Shown in pieces: positions 1 to 5,479 of a DNA stretch of 9,205 bases. The stretch comes from Candidatus Zixiibacteriota bacterium (lineage in GTDB: Bacteria > Zixibacteria > MSB-5A5 > GN15 > FEB-12), in NCBI GenBank assembly GCA_023700785.1, contig JAMPYH010000087.1, positions 1-9,205 of the forward strand, in the 5' to 3' direction. Each line of letters starts with the position of its first letter. Within the stretch, counting starts at the first letter, position 1. Below the pieces are notes generated by a model that had not been told where the DNA came from, made no database searches, and saw only the letters and a list, made by a program, of their open reading frames with translations. A program made the translations under genes and the position numbers.

Positions 1-471
1 GAACAGCACCTGTCCGAACTCAACCGGCTTGCCGTTTTCGGCCATGACCCGGGTCACGCGTCCGCTGACCTCGGATTCGATCTCGTTCATCAGCTTCATA
101 GCTTCAACAATGCAGACCACCTGACCAACAGTAACGCGCTCATTCAGGGAGACGTACGGCGGAGAATCGGGAGATGGCGAGGAGTAAAATGTCCCGACCA
201 TGGGCGATTTGATCGCCACCACATTGGCCGTCTCTTCGACCGGAGCCGACGGCGGAGGCGCGACCGCGACATGTGGCGGAGCGTTGACCGCGACTGCGGG
301 CTGGGATGCGGCGACTGAATGAAGCACCGGAGCTGTCTCGCTGTGGCCGTTGGTCCGGCCCGGCATCTTTTGAGTGATCTTGATCTTCCGGCCCCAACTT
401 GAGACCTCAAGAGACTCTATCTCCGATTCTTCGACAAGTCGAATCAATTTCTTAATATAGTTCTCGTTCAT
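1..471 (-). CDS. accB: Biotin carboxyl carrier protein of acetyl-CoA carboxylase (partial, 3' end cut)
   Basis: This is the biotin carrier subunit of acetyl-CoA carboxylase, which shuttles the carboxyl group from biotin carboxylase to the carboxyltransferase in the first committed step of fatty acid synthesis. The reading frame is open from an ATG at 471 to the window edge, giving 157 residues. The N-terminal helix (MNENYIKKLIRLVEES) is typical of AccB. A Pro/Ala-rich linker follows at about residues 45-80, then the biotinyl domain from about 84. The biotinylation motif is EAMKL, with the modified lysine at K126 (canonical EAMKM; EAMKL is a common variant). The end (NGKPVEFGQVLF) matches the family's C-terminus, so probably only a few residues and the stop are missing. 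A purine-rich Shine-Dalgarno (AAAGGA) lies 6 nt before the ATG and supports this start. accC usually follows accB and would lie outside the window. Confidence 0.95.
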   Translation of the reverse strand, partial: MNENYIKKLIRLVEESEIESLEVSSWGRKIKITQKMPGRTNGHSETAPVLHSVAASQPAVAVNAPPHVAVAPPPSAPVEETANVVAIKSPMVGTFYSSPSPDSPPYVSLNERVTVGQVVCIVEAMKLMNEIESEVSGRVTRVMAENGKPVEFGQVLF

Positions 472-504
472 CCCTAATCCTTTACATGAACCGCCCGTAG
501 AACA

Positions 505-536
505 TGGGCCTCCACGGTGCTAACCGTAGTGGCCCA
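505..536 (-). promoter_or_regulatory. Strong stem-loop in the leader of accB
   Basis: Read on the minus strand, the arms TGGGCCACTACGGT and ACCGTGGAGGCCCA flank a four-base loop (TAGC). Of 14 stem positions, 12 are Watson-Crick, one is a G-U wobble and one an A-A mismatch. The wobble exists only in minus-strand RNA; the plus-strand copy would have A-C and T-T mismatches. This fits an RNA structure in the accB transcript. No U-run follows, so it is not a standard intrinsic terminator. It sits immediately downstream of a candidate promoter, with its outer base pair at about the predicted +1. It could be a 5' stabilising hairpin, an attenuation or regulatory element, or a processing site between pepP and accB. 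No known riboswitch family is recognised. Confidence 0.6.
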
Positions 537-542
537 CCGAAA

Positions 543-571
543 ATAATACCCCGCCCCTATTAGAGTTCCAA
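543..571 (-). promoter_or_regulatory. Candidate sigma70-type promoter for accB
   Basis: On the minus strand a TTGGAA box (566-571, 4 of 6 to consensus) is separated by exactly 17 nt from TATTAT (543-548, 5 of 6). It lies across the 3' end and stop codon of the peptidase gene and points at accB. The predicted start is near 536-537, leaving a leader of about 65 nt that opens with the 505-536 stem-loop. This would uncouple accB from the upstream heptose operon. The call is by eye only. Confidence 0.4.
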
Positions 572-1633
572 CAATTTTTTTTCGGCCCGATTGATCACCT
601 GGCCGCCGCTGGGAGTGACTACGACGTCATCCTCAATACGCACTCCCCCCCAGCCTGAGATATAGATACCCGGTTCAACCGTTACCACGTTGTTAGGCAA
701 CAGCTTATCAGGGGACAACTGAGAGAGTCGTGGACCCATGTGGATAAAAATGCCGATGCCGTGACCGGTGCCATGACCGAAGTTCTTGCCATATCCGGCC
801 TTAGTGATGATCTGGCGACAAACATCGTCCACCGCCTTCCCCGGGATGCCGGCGCGGATCTTCTTACAACCGGCTACCTGCGATTTGAGAACGATATCGT
901 AGATCTTCTTCTGGCGACCGGTCGCTTTGCCGACCACCACTGTTCGGGTGATGTCGCAAACTGAACCTTCGATGGTCGCGCCAAAGTCGAACGTCACAAA
1001 GTCCCCCTTTTTCACTTTCTTGGCCGACGCGACGCCATGCGGCATCGCCGACCGATAGCCCGACGCGACGATCGTTTCAAAAGCCGGACGCTCAGAACCA
1101 AGCATCAGCATCTGATATTCAAGCTCAGCCGCCAGATCCTTTTCGGTGATTCCGGGCTTCACGATATTGAGGATCCGTTCGAACGCGACATCCGCTATCG
1201 CGGCGGCCTTTTTGATATGCGCGATCTCTTCTCCGTCTTTGACCCACCCAAGATCGGATAAAACTGAATCCGCATTGACCAGCAGAGCGTCGGGAAGATA
1301 TTTGACCAGGCGCTCACGCGCCGAGACCGACACAAACTCGCCGCTAAAACCAACCCGCAGGTTTTTCGTTTTGAGCGACGGCTGGTCTTTGATGGCGGTG
1401 AACGAGTCTCCCTTGCTGATCGTCACACTGGCGCCCTTTACCTGCGCCTTGGCCTGGTCGTTATAACGAAAATCAGTGATAAACTCTCCGTTTTTCGGGG
1501 TGATGATCAGCACGCCCGATGACCCGCTGAAACCGGTCAGGTAGCGCACCTGCGGCATATTGGTGACCACGAGCGCGTCGATATTATCGGCGGCCAGTTT
1601 TTTGCGAAGCAGATCGACACGTTTGTTCGACAT
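560..1633 (-). CDS. Xaa-Pro aminopeptidase / prolidase-like metallopeptidase (M24B family)
   Basis: A cytoplasmic dimetal peptidase expected to cleave next to proline, either as an aminopeptidase (PepP type) or a dipeptidase (PepQ type). The 357-residue length is usual for the shorter members. Residues 1-125 form the creatinase-like N-terminal domain (MPQVRYLTGFSGSSG) and 130-357 the pita-bread catalytic domain. All five expected metal ligands are present: D216 (FDFGA), D227 (CDITRT), H291 (GTGHGIG), E320 (TVEPGIY) and E334 (RIEDDV), with H199 (MPHG) and H298 as the accessory histidines. Ligand spacing equals that of Pyrococcus prolidase (11, 64, 29 and 14). The start at 1633 has a Shine-Dalgarno (AGGAAA) that overlaps the stop of the upstream TPR gene, which ends 11 nt earlier. 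A pepP-like gene near accB is common in bacteria, usually with efp between them; efp is absent here. An A8 tract lies near the 3' end. Whether it is an aminopeptidase or a dipeptidase cannot be decided from sequence alone. Confidence 0.9.
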   Translation of the reverse strand: MSNKRVDLLRKKLAADNIDALVVTNMPQVRYLTGFSGSSGVLIITPKNGEFITDFRYNDQAKAQVKGASVTISKGDSFTAIKDQPSLKTKNLRVGFSGEFVSVSARERLVKYLPDALLVNADSVLSDLGWVKDGEEIAHIKKAAAIADVAFERILNIVKPGITEKDLAAELEYQMLMLGSERPAFETIVASGYRSAMPHGVASAKKVKKGDFVTFDFGATIEGSVCDITRTVVVGKATGRQKKIYDIVLKSQVAGCKKIRAGIPGKAVDDVCRQIITKAGYGKNFGHGTGHGIGIFIHMGPRLSQLSPDKLLPNNVVTVEPGIYISGWGGVRIEDDVVVTPSGGQVINRAEKKLLEL

Positions 1634-1644
1634 GATGTAATTTC

Positions 1645-2265
1645 CTATTCCTTAGCTTTGACCTTTTCTTCGGCCTGCGACAATTTCTCCAGGAGACGCG
1701 GGTGGCGGCTCCGTTCGTGCAGTACTTTGTAAACAGTTGCCGCCAGGCGGGGATATCCCTGCGCCAGATAAAGATCACCCATGGTTTCTGTATAAAAGGG
1801 GATTGAGCGCAACGGTATCGGCTCGGACGAGACCACCGGCTCTTCCGGTCGGGTTATCGTGATGGTATGAGTCCGCTCGTTCGGATTCGCCTTGATGACA
1901 CAACATAGGCCATGACCATCTGGATCGATCTCGAGGACCCGCTCATAGTGCGCCATCCCGGATAGATCATCCCCCGCCTGATAGGCGCAATCACCCAGTA
2001 GTTTGTGCGCGACCAGATTGTCCGGATCGACTGCCAGCGCCATGTAGAGTTGTTCGCGCGCGGACTCCACCTGATTTAACTCCACTAACGCTCTGGCATA
2101 CAGCAGCCGGCCCGAAAGCAGGCTCGGATCTTCGGCCAGCCGTTCGCGGCAGAGCTGAACAACTTCGCTCAGTTTTCCAGCGACAAGACTCTCCGCCGCC
2201 CAGGCGGGCCAATACCCCTGCCGGGCAAGTCTGAAGGTATGGTCAGACGTGGAAGGTAGCGGCAT
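1645..2265 (-). CDS. Small tetratricopeptide-repeat (TPR) protein
   Basis: A 206-residue soluble protein with no signal peptide or membrane segment. TPR-like helix pairs are visible at about 15-48 (WPAWAAESLVAGKLSEVVQL), 50-82 (GRLLYARALVELNQVESAREQLYMALAVDP) and 84-117 (LVAHKLLGDCAYQAGDDLSGMAHYERVLEIDP). A non-TPR stretch rich in Thr, Pro and Glu follows at about 120-155. A last TPR-like unit at 158-192 (TMGDLYLAQGYPRLAATVYK) ends in a charged helix. TPR proteins act as protein-binding scaffolds; the partner here is unknown. The gene starts 2 nt after the rfaE2 stop and ends 11 nt before the peptidase, so it is very probably co-transcribed. Its own Shine-Dalgarno is weak, which suggests translation coupled to rfaE2. 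I cannot name a specific family. Confidence 0.75.
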   Translation of the reverse strand: MPLPSTSDHTFRLARQGYWPAWAAESLVAGKLSEVVQLCRERLAEDPSLLSGRLLYARALVELNQVESAREQLYMALAVDPDNLVAHKLLGDCAYQAGDDLSGMAHYERVLEIDPDGHGLCCVIKANPNERTHTITITRPEEPVVSSEPIPLRSIPFYTETMGDLYLAQGYPRLAATVYKVLHERSRHPRLLEKLSQAEEKVKAKE

Positions 2266-2267
2266 GC

Positions 2268-2756
2268 TCAGCGTTTCTTTCCCGCACGTGACATGCGCTT
2301 GAGGATAGAGGTAGTGGAGCGTCCGGGAGTAAGTCGCACCCGTCGAACCGAACCGCCATAAGAGCGGACGAACTCCGCTCCGACGATCTCTGATTCCCGG
2401 TAATCGGCCCCTTTGACCAGTACGTCCGGGCGAAGCGCTCGGATTAGGAGGTCGGGGGTCTCTTCGGAGAAGAGGATCACGTAATCAACCGCGCGCAGGC
2501 CCAGCAGCACCGCGGCTCGATCCCGCTCCTTCTGGTATGGCCGGGACGGACCTTTGATCTTTCGCACCGATGAATCTCGGTTTAATCCGACAATTAACAG
2601 GTCTCCAAAGGAGCGTGCCTTGGTCAGGTACTCCACATGACCGCGATGAAGAATGTCAAACACGCCATTAGTGAAGACGATCCGCCGCGAGGTTCGGTGG
2701 AGACGTGTCGCCAAGGATGCCGCGCGACCGCGAGGAATGAGTCGATCTATCGGCAT
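2268..2756 (-). CDS. rfaE2: D-glycero-beta-D-manno-heptose 1-phosphate adenylyltransferase
   Basis: A stand-alone nucleotidyltransferase equivalent to the C-terminal half of HldE (RfaE). It transfers AMP from ATP to heptose 1-phosphate to give ADP-D-glycero-beta-D-manno-heptose in the cytosol, the precursor of LPS inner-core heptose. The 162-residue protein has the cytidylyltransferase-type opening RIVFTNGVFDILHRGHVEYL at 25-44, with the HxGH signature as H37 and H40. It also has the family motifs VKGADY (114-119) and GRSTTSI (145-151). The length matches free-standing family members, about 160 residues. It starts one base after the stop of the secreted unknown protein (TAG-T-ATG), with an AGGCGG-like ribosome site inside that gene's end, so the two are likely translationally coupled. 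The matching kinase is two genes upstream. Activity could in principle be on a related heptose (for example GDP-heptose or glycoprotein pathways), but the motif set favours ADP-heptose. Confidence 0.92.
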   Translation of the reverse strand: MPIDRLIPRGRAASLATRLHRTSRRIVFTNGVFDILHRGHVEYLTKARSFGDLLIVGLNRDSSVRKIKGPSRPYQKERDRAAVLLGLRAVDYVILFSEETPDLLIRALRPDVLVKGADYRESEIVGAEFVRSYGGSVRRVRLTPGRSTTSILKRMSRAGKKR

Positions 2757-2757
2757 A

Positions 2758-3684
2758 CTACCGCCTGCTGTAGATGTAGCTCTTCTCGGTCGTTTCGATC
2801 AGATGAGAAAAAATAGTACGATCCAGTTCTTGTATCTGCCTGAGGACCACTTCCCGCTCGATCTTCTCCGAGGCCAGCATCAGCGTCTCTACATCGAAGA
2901 TCATCTCATGGGTGGTGCGGTAGTCCGAGACCGGTTCCGAAAAATGGGCAAGCAGTGTGTCGGGCATTTTGAAGATCTCGGCCATGCGGCCCACCGAGCG
3001 ATTGGTCGTTTTCGCCAGTCGTATCGGGTCGGTATCGGCGTAGTGCATCAGACGCGCGAACAGGCGCCCCTGAAATCGCAGCGTATCCAGCAGGATGTCC
3101 AGCTCGAACTGCATCAGTTTGGCGTCATCCGGCAGAGCGATCTCTGACATCTGATGGGTGACACTGCCGACACTAAATTGTCTCCCGACCAGACTTGCGA
3201 GCCGGAGATTCCATTCGTCCAGATCTTTGGACGCCATCAGTTCGGGGCTTATCATTTCATTGATCTGGCGTACGGCGGAGGTATCCTCCAGCGTCAACAC
3301 CTTGCTGCGCAATTCAGGGTATCCTTCAACCGTGATCGCCTGTCCGATCGAGTCAAGCGTCATCGTGGTCTTAAGACCGACCAAAAGCCCGGTGACCTGC
3401 GAGTCCAGCGGAAGGCTGTCGCGCACTCCCTGAAAATCGGTGCAAACGCTGTTAATGACCCAGCCCTTGCCTTCAGCGCGCAATTTGCATTCCCACGTGC
3501 GATACGTCGTGTCCGCGCCAATGTGGCGGTCGCCCAGCGTGGTTGTCCGGGTCGAAAACGAGCGTACCGTGTAATCGGTCTCGGGAGAAGGCGCGAACTT
3601 CAGGAGCGTCGGCGCCGCCGTTGCCGGCAACGCGAAAGACGCAAGCGCCAGCAGGAGATTTGCGGAGGTTCGGAGCATTTTCAT
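2758..3684 (-). CDS. Secreted/periplasmic protein of unknown function
   Basis: I do not recognise a family. The 308-residue protein begins with a clear signal peptide: a basic start (MKMLR), a hydrophobic core at about 9-20 and an AxA-type site (PATA|A) near residue 23. There is no lipobox cysteine and no further membrane segment, so a soluble periplasmic or surface-associated location is expected. The first half (about 30-150) looks beta-rich with many Thr and Asp residues, and its two cysteines (C66 and C81) could pair. The second half (about 160-300) looks mostly helical and charged. The gene lies 17 nt after rfaE1 and 1 nt before rfaE2, inside a heptose-activation operon, which suggests a role connected to the outer membrane, but that is inference. 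No strong Shine-Dalgarno is seen; a second ATG two codons in (3678) is a possible start. Confidence 0.75.
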   Translation of the reverse strand: MKMLRTSANLLLALASFALPATAAPTLLKFAPSPETDYTVRSFSTRTTTLGDRHIGADTTYRTWECKLRAEGKGWVINSVCTDFQGVRDSLPLDSQVTGLLVGLKTTMTLDSIGQAITVEGYPELRSKVLTLEDTSAVRQINEMISPELMASKDLDEWNLRLASLVGRQFSVGSVTHQMSEIALPDDAKLMQFELDILLDTLRFQGRLFARLMHYADTDPIRLAKTTNRSVGRMAEIFKMPDTLLAHFSEPVSDYRTTHEMIFDVETLMLASEKIEREVVLRQIQELDRTIFSHLIETTEKSYIYSRR

Positions 3685-3701
3685 TGGAAGAACTGAGACT
3701 A

Positions 3702-4724
3702 TTAGTCCCGAATCACCTGGGAAAGGACATTTCCGTTCTTGATGTTGCGGTCAAGCTCTTTCTGGAGCTGATGTTTGGTAATAGTGGCGGTGCCAAGTTC
3801 ACCGACCGCGTATCCGGCGGCGGCGTTCGAGATAATCGCGGCCTCGGTAAGGCTCGCGCCGGCGCAGATCGAGGCTACGAAAGTCGCGATCACCGTATCA
3901 CCGGCGCCGGTCACATCGTACACCTGGCGCGCGAATGTCGGAATGTGGGTCGGGGTGCTGTCATGGCTGAAGAGCGACATACCTTGCGGCCCGCGCGTGA
4001 TCAGGATCGCCTTGGCCTGTAATTTTTCGAGCAGCCCATTGCCGACCTCGAGCAGATCTTTCTCGGAATGAATGCGGCGCCCATAGGCGAACCCGGCTTC
4101 ATGGTGGTTTGGCGTGATGAGCGAGACCCGTTTGTAATTGAAGAAGTGCGTCTCTTTCGGATCGACCGCGATAAAGATATCGCGCTGAACGCAGATCTCG
4201 ATGACCGCTTCAAGCAACGTCCGGCTGATGACGCCTTTGCCGTAGTCGGAGATGATCACCGCCTTGATGCCGTCCGCCACGGACTGGAAACGCTTTAAGA
4301 CGCGCTGTTCAGTCTCGGCATCCAGTTCATGCTGGGACTCGCGATCGGCACGAACCACTTGCTGGGAATGCGCGATAATGCGGGTTTTGATCGTCGTCTG
4401 GCGCGATTCGTCATTGACCAGGAAATCCCGGGAGATCTGCTTCTCACGGAGCAGTTGCGCCAGTTTGACCGACGCTTCATCCTCGCCGACCGTCCCGACC
4501 AGGATCGGTTCGTCGCCGAGCGACCGTATATTGTTAGCCACGTTGGCCGCGCCGCCAAGCAGGATCTTGGTCGATTCTATCTGCACCACCGGAACCGGCG
4601 CCTCCGGCGAGATGCGGGTGACCGTCCCAAAGAGGTACTCGTCCAGCATAATGTCGCCGAGGATCAGGACCCGCGAACTTCCCATCCGGGCAAGGATATG
4701 CTCTACACGATCGGCTTTGATCAT
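3702..4724 (-). CDS. rfaE1: D-glycero-beta-D-manno-heptose-7-phosphate kinase (PfkB family)
   Basis: A ribokinase-fold kinase equivalent to the N-terminal half of HldE. It phosphorylates heptose 7-phosphate at C1 to heptose 1,7-bisphosphate in the cytosol. From the ATG at 4724 the protein has 340 residues. Family marks are GDIMLDEYLFG (23-33), RISPEAPVPVV (38-47), the PfkB signature GGAANVANNIRSLG (57-70), VRAD (124-127), VDPK (187-190), TPNHHEA (204-210) and the anion-hole and catalytic-base motif GAGDT (273-277, base D276). A longer in-frame start exists at 4883, but it would run through the predicted promoter and into the divergent gene's coding region. The extra 53 residues also look non-coding, so I reject it. 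The chosen ATG lacks a good Shine-Dalgarno. A 19-codon upstream frame ends on it as ATGA and may drive its translation. The enzyme is not fused to the adenylyltransferase, unlike enterobacterial HldE. Confidence 0.92.
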   Translation of the reverse strand: MIKADRVEHILARMGSSRVLILGDIMLDEYLFGTVTRISPEAPVPVVQIESTKILLGGAANVANNIRSLGDEPILVGTVGEDEASVKLAQLLREKQISRDFLVNDESRQTTIKTRIIAHSQQVVRADRESQHELDAETEQRVLKRFQSVADGIKAVIISDYGKGVISRTLLEAVIEICVQRDIFIAVDPKETHFFNYKRVSLITPNHHEAGFAYGRRIHSEKDLLEVGNGLLEKLQAKAILITRGPQGMSLFSHDSTPTHIPTFARQVYDVTGAGDTVIATFVASICAGASLTEAAIISNAAAGYAVGELGTATITKHQLQKELDRNIKNGNVLSQVIRD

Positions 4725-4780
4725 CGGTGATTGGCTCGTTTTGGTTGTGGCAGATGCCGGGTTAAGACTGTTATTGACAT
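4721..4780 (-). CDS. Possible 19-codon leader peptide upstream of rfaE1
   Basis: On the minus strand an ATG at 4780 opens a 19-residue frame (MSITVLTRHLPQPKRANHR) whose TGA overlaps the rfaE1 ATG as ATGA. The predicted transcription start (about 4782) is only 2-3 nt before this ATG, so translation would be nearly leaderless. Since rfaE1 has no clear ribosome site, termination of this short frame could supply ribosomes by re-initiation. The peptide has no recognised function. A chance frame of this length is quite possible, and the call depends on the promoter prediction. Confidence 0.25.
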   Translation of the reverse strand: MSITVLTRHLPQPKRANHR

Positions 4781-4801
4781 ACCTGTTGAATATATTACAC
4801 T
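4774..4801 (+). promoter_or_regulatory. Candidate sigma70-type promoter for the DUF3467 gene (distal)
   Basis: A perfect TTGACA (4774-4779) is followed, after 16 nt, by TACACT (4796-4801, 4 of 6). Transcription would start near 4808, giving a leader of about 44 nt before the ATG at 4852. The region overlaps the -10 box of the oppositely oriented heptose-operon promoter. Confidence 0.4.
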
Positions 4802-4817
4802 GGCAACCACCTGACAA
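4789..4817 (-). promoter_or_regulatory. Candidate sigma70-type promoter for the rfaE1 heptose operon
   Basis: On the minus strand TTGTCA (4812-4817, 5 of 6 to consensus) and TATATT (4789-4794, 5 of 6) are separated by exactly 17 nt. Transcription would begin near 4782 and run into rfaE1 and the genes behind it. This is the best promoter match I found in the window. It overlaps the plus-strand promoter candidates, so the two directions may compete for polymerase. Confidence 0.6.
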
Positions 4818-4830
4818 GTCCAGATATAAT
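4801..4830 (+). promoter_or_regulatory. Alternative proximal promoter with perfect TATAAT for the DUF3467 gene
   Basis: A perfect TATAAT sits at 4825-4830, but the best -35 at an 18-nt spacing is only TGGCAA (4801-4806, 3 of 6). A start near 4837 would leave a 15-nt leader that just includes the Shine-Dalgarno AGGAG at 4842-4846. It is an alternative to, or a second start beside, the distal promoter. Confidence 0.35.
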
Positions 4831-4851
4831 GAGAAAACCTCAGGAGAATAG

Positions 4852-5172
4852 ATGGAAGCCCAACCGCGCCAACAGATTAACATAGAACTCGGCGAGAAGG
4901 AAGCAGAAGGGGTCTACGCCAACATGGCGATGATCACTCACTCCCCGACCGAGATCGTCATCGACTTCGCCCGGATCATGCCCGGCGCCCCCAAAGCCCG
5001 TGTCCTATCGCGTATCATCATGACCCCGATGCATGCCAAATTGCTGGAGAAAGCGCTGAGCGATAATATCAAGAAATTCGAGGGTCAGTTTGGCGAGATC
5101 AAAATACACGGTATCCCCAATTCGGGAAAACCGATCGGCTTTGAATCATCGGGCGACGCGACCGAGAAGTAA
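4852..5172 (+). CDS. DUF3467 family protein
   Basis: A 106-residue soluble protein that matches the DUF3467 pattern: YANMAMITHSPTEIVIDF (22-39), a central Pro/Gly segment, RIIMTPMHAKLLEKAL (54-69), then a helix ending in FEGQFGEIKI (76-85). The biochemical role of the family is not known to me. The start at 4852 has a strong Shine-Dalgarno (AGGAG, 5 nt before the ATG). The gene is divergent from rfaE1 and shares its promoter region, and it is followed 52 nt later by a small zinc-ribbon membrane protein in the same direction. No signal peptide or membrane segment is present, so it is probably cytoplasmic. Confidence 0.85.
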   Translation: MEAQPRQQINIELGEKEAEGVYANMAMITHSPTEIVIDFARIMPGAPKARVLSRIIMTPMHAKLLEKALSDNIKKFEGQFGEIKIHGIPNSGKPIGFESSGDATEK

Positions 5173-5224
5173 CGCCCCCCTGTTTTAACTTGATGAAGGC
5201 TCGTGGCGAGGATTTGTTGTCGCC

Positions 5225-5449
5225 ATGAGTCTCGCCAAGACCGCCGGCGCTTGTCCGTTCTGCAAGGAACCGATCCATCCGCAGGCGGTGAAATGCAAAC
5301 ATTGCCAGTCTGATCTAAACGCGGCGACGAAGTCGAAGAGCTCGCGCTTCACCCAATATCTCACGTTCCGCAACGGCTTTCTCACCGGAGTGATCTTCAG
5401 CATCGTCATGGCGATCCTCTTGTACGTTCAGTTTTCGGGGAGTAAGTGA
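5225..5449 (+). CDS. Small zinc-ribbon protein with one membrane segment
   Basis: A 74-residue protein. An N-terminal zinc ribbon has the pattern CPFC (C10, C13), ten residues, then CKHC (C24, C27), with the family-like core PIHPQAVKCKHC. A basic linker (about 35-48) leads to a single hydrophobic helix at about 51-69 (GFLTGVIFSIVMAILLYVQF) near the C-terminus. Such proteins are tail-anchored-like, with the metal site probably in the cytoplasm; their roles are mostly unknown. It follows the DUF3467 gene by 52 nt and is likely co-transcribed. A GAGGA sequence lies upstream at a long spacing. A six-base-pair stem (5204-5209 with 5220-5225) around it could cover the A of the ATG. It converges on the heptosyltransferase gene, 30 nt away, with no clear terminator between. 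Confidence 0.75.
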   Translation: MSLAKTAGACPFCKEPIHPQAVKCKHCQSDLNAATKSKSSRFTQYLTFRNGFLTGVIFSIVMAILLYVQFSGSK

Positions 5450-5479
5450 GAAGACGCCTGTTTCCGCAGGAGGGACCGA

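Noticed and set aside
474..582. An A8 tract at the 3' end of the peptidase gene (minus strand) in a slippery A-AAA-AAA register, with the -1 frame open for about 35 codons until a TAG just before accB.
   Set aside because: The only stem-loop is about 40 nt downstream, too far for usual frameshift stimulation. The extension resembles no protein, and the peptidase is already full length. Chance is the simpler explanation.
740..1466. Open frames on the plus strand opposite the peptidase gene, and many similar ones opposite the other genes.
   Set aside because: They mirror well-supported minus-strand genes with clear motifs, show no family features of their own and lack ribosome sites.
4725..4883. 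A longer start for the heptose kinase at 4883 (53 extra residues).
   Set aside because: It would overlap the divergent DUF3467 gene and the predicted promoters. The added residues do not resemble the family's N-terminus, while the ATG at 4724 gives a normal 340-residue kinase.
5204..5225. A six-base-pair hairpin (TGGCGA/TCGCCA) covering the region just before the zinc-ribbon start codon.
   Set aside because: The stem is short with a 10-base loop and could easily arise by chance; it is noted only in the gene entry and not called as a regulator.
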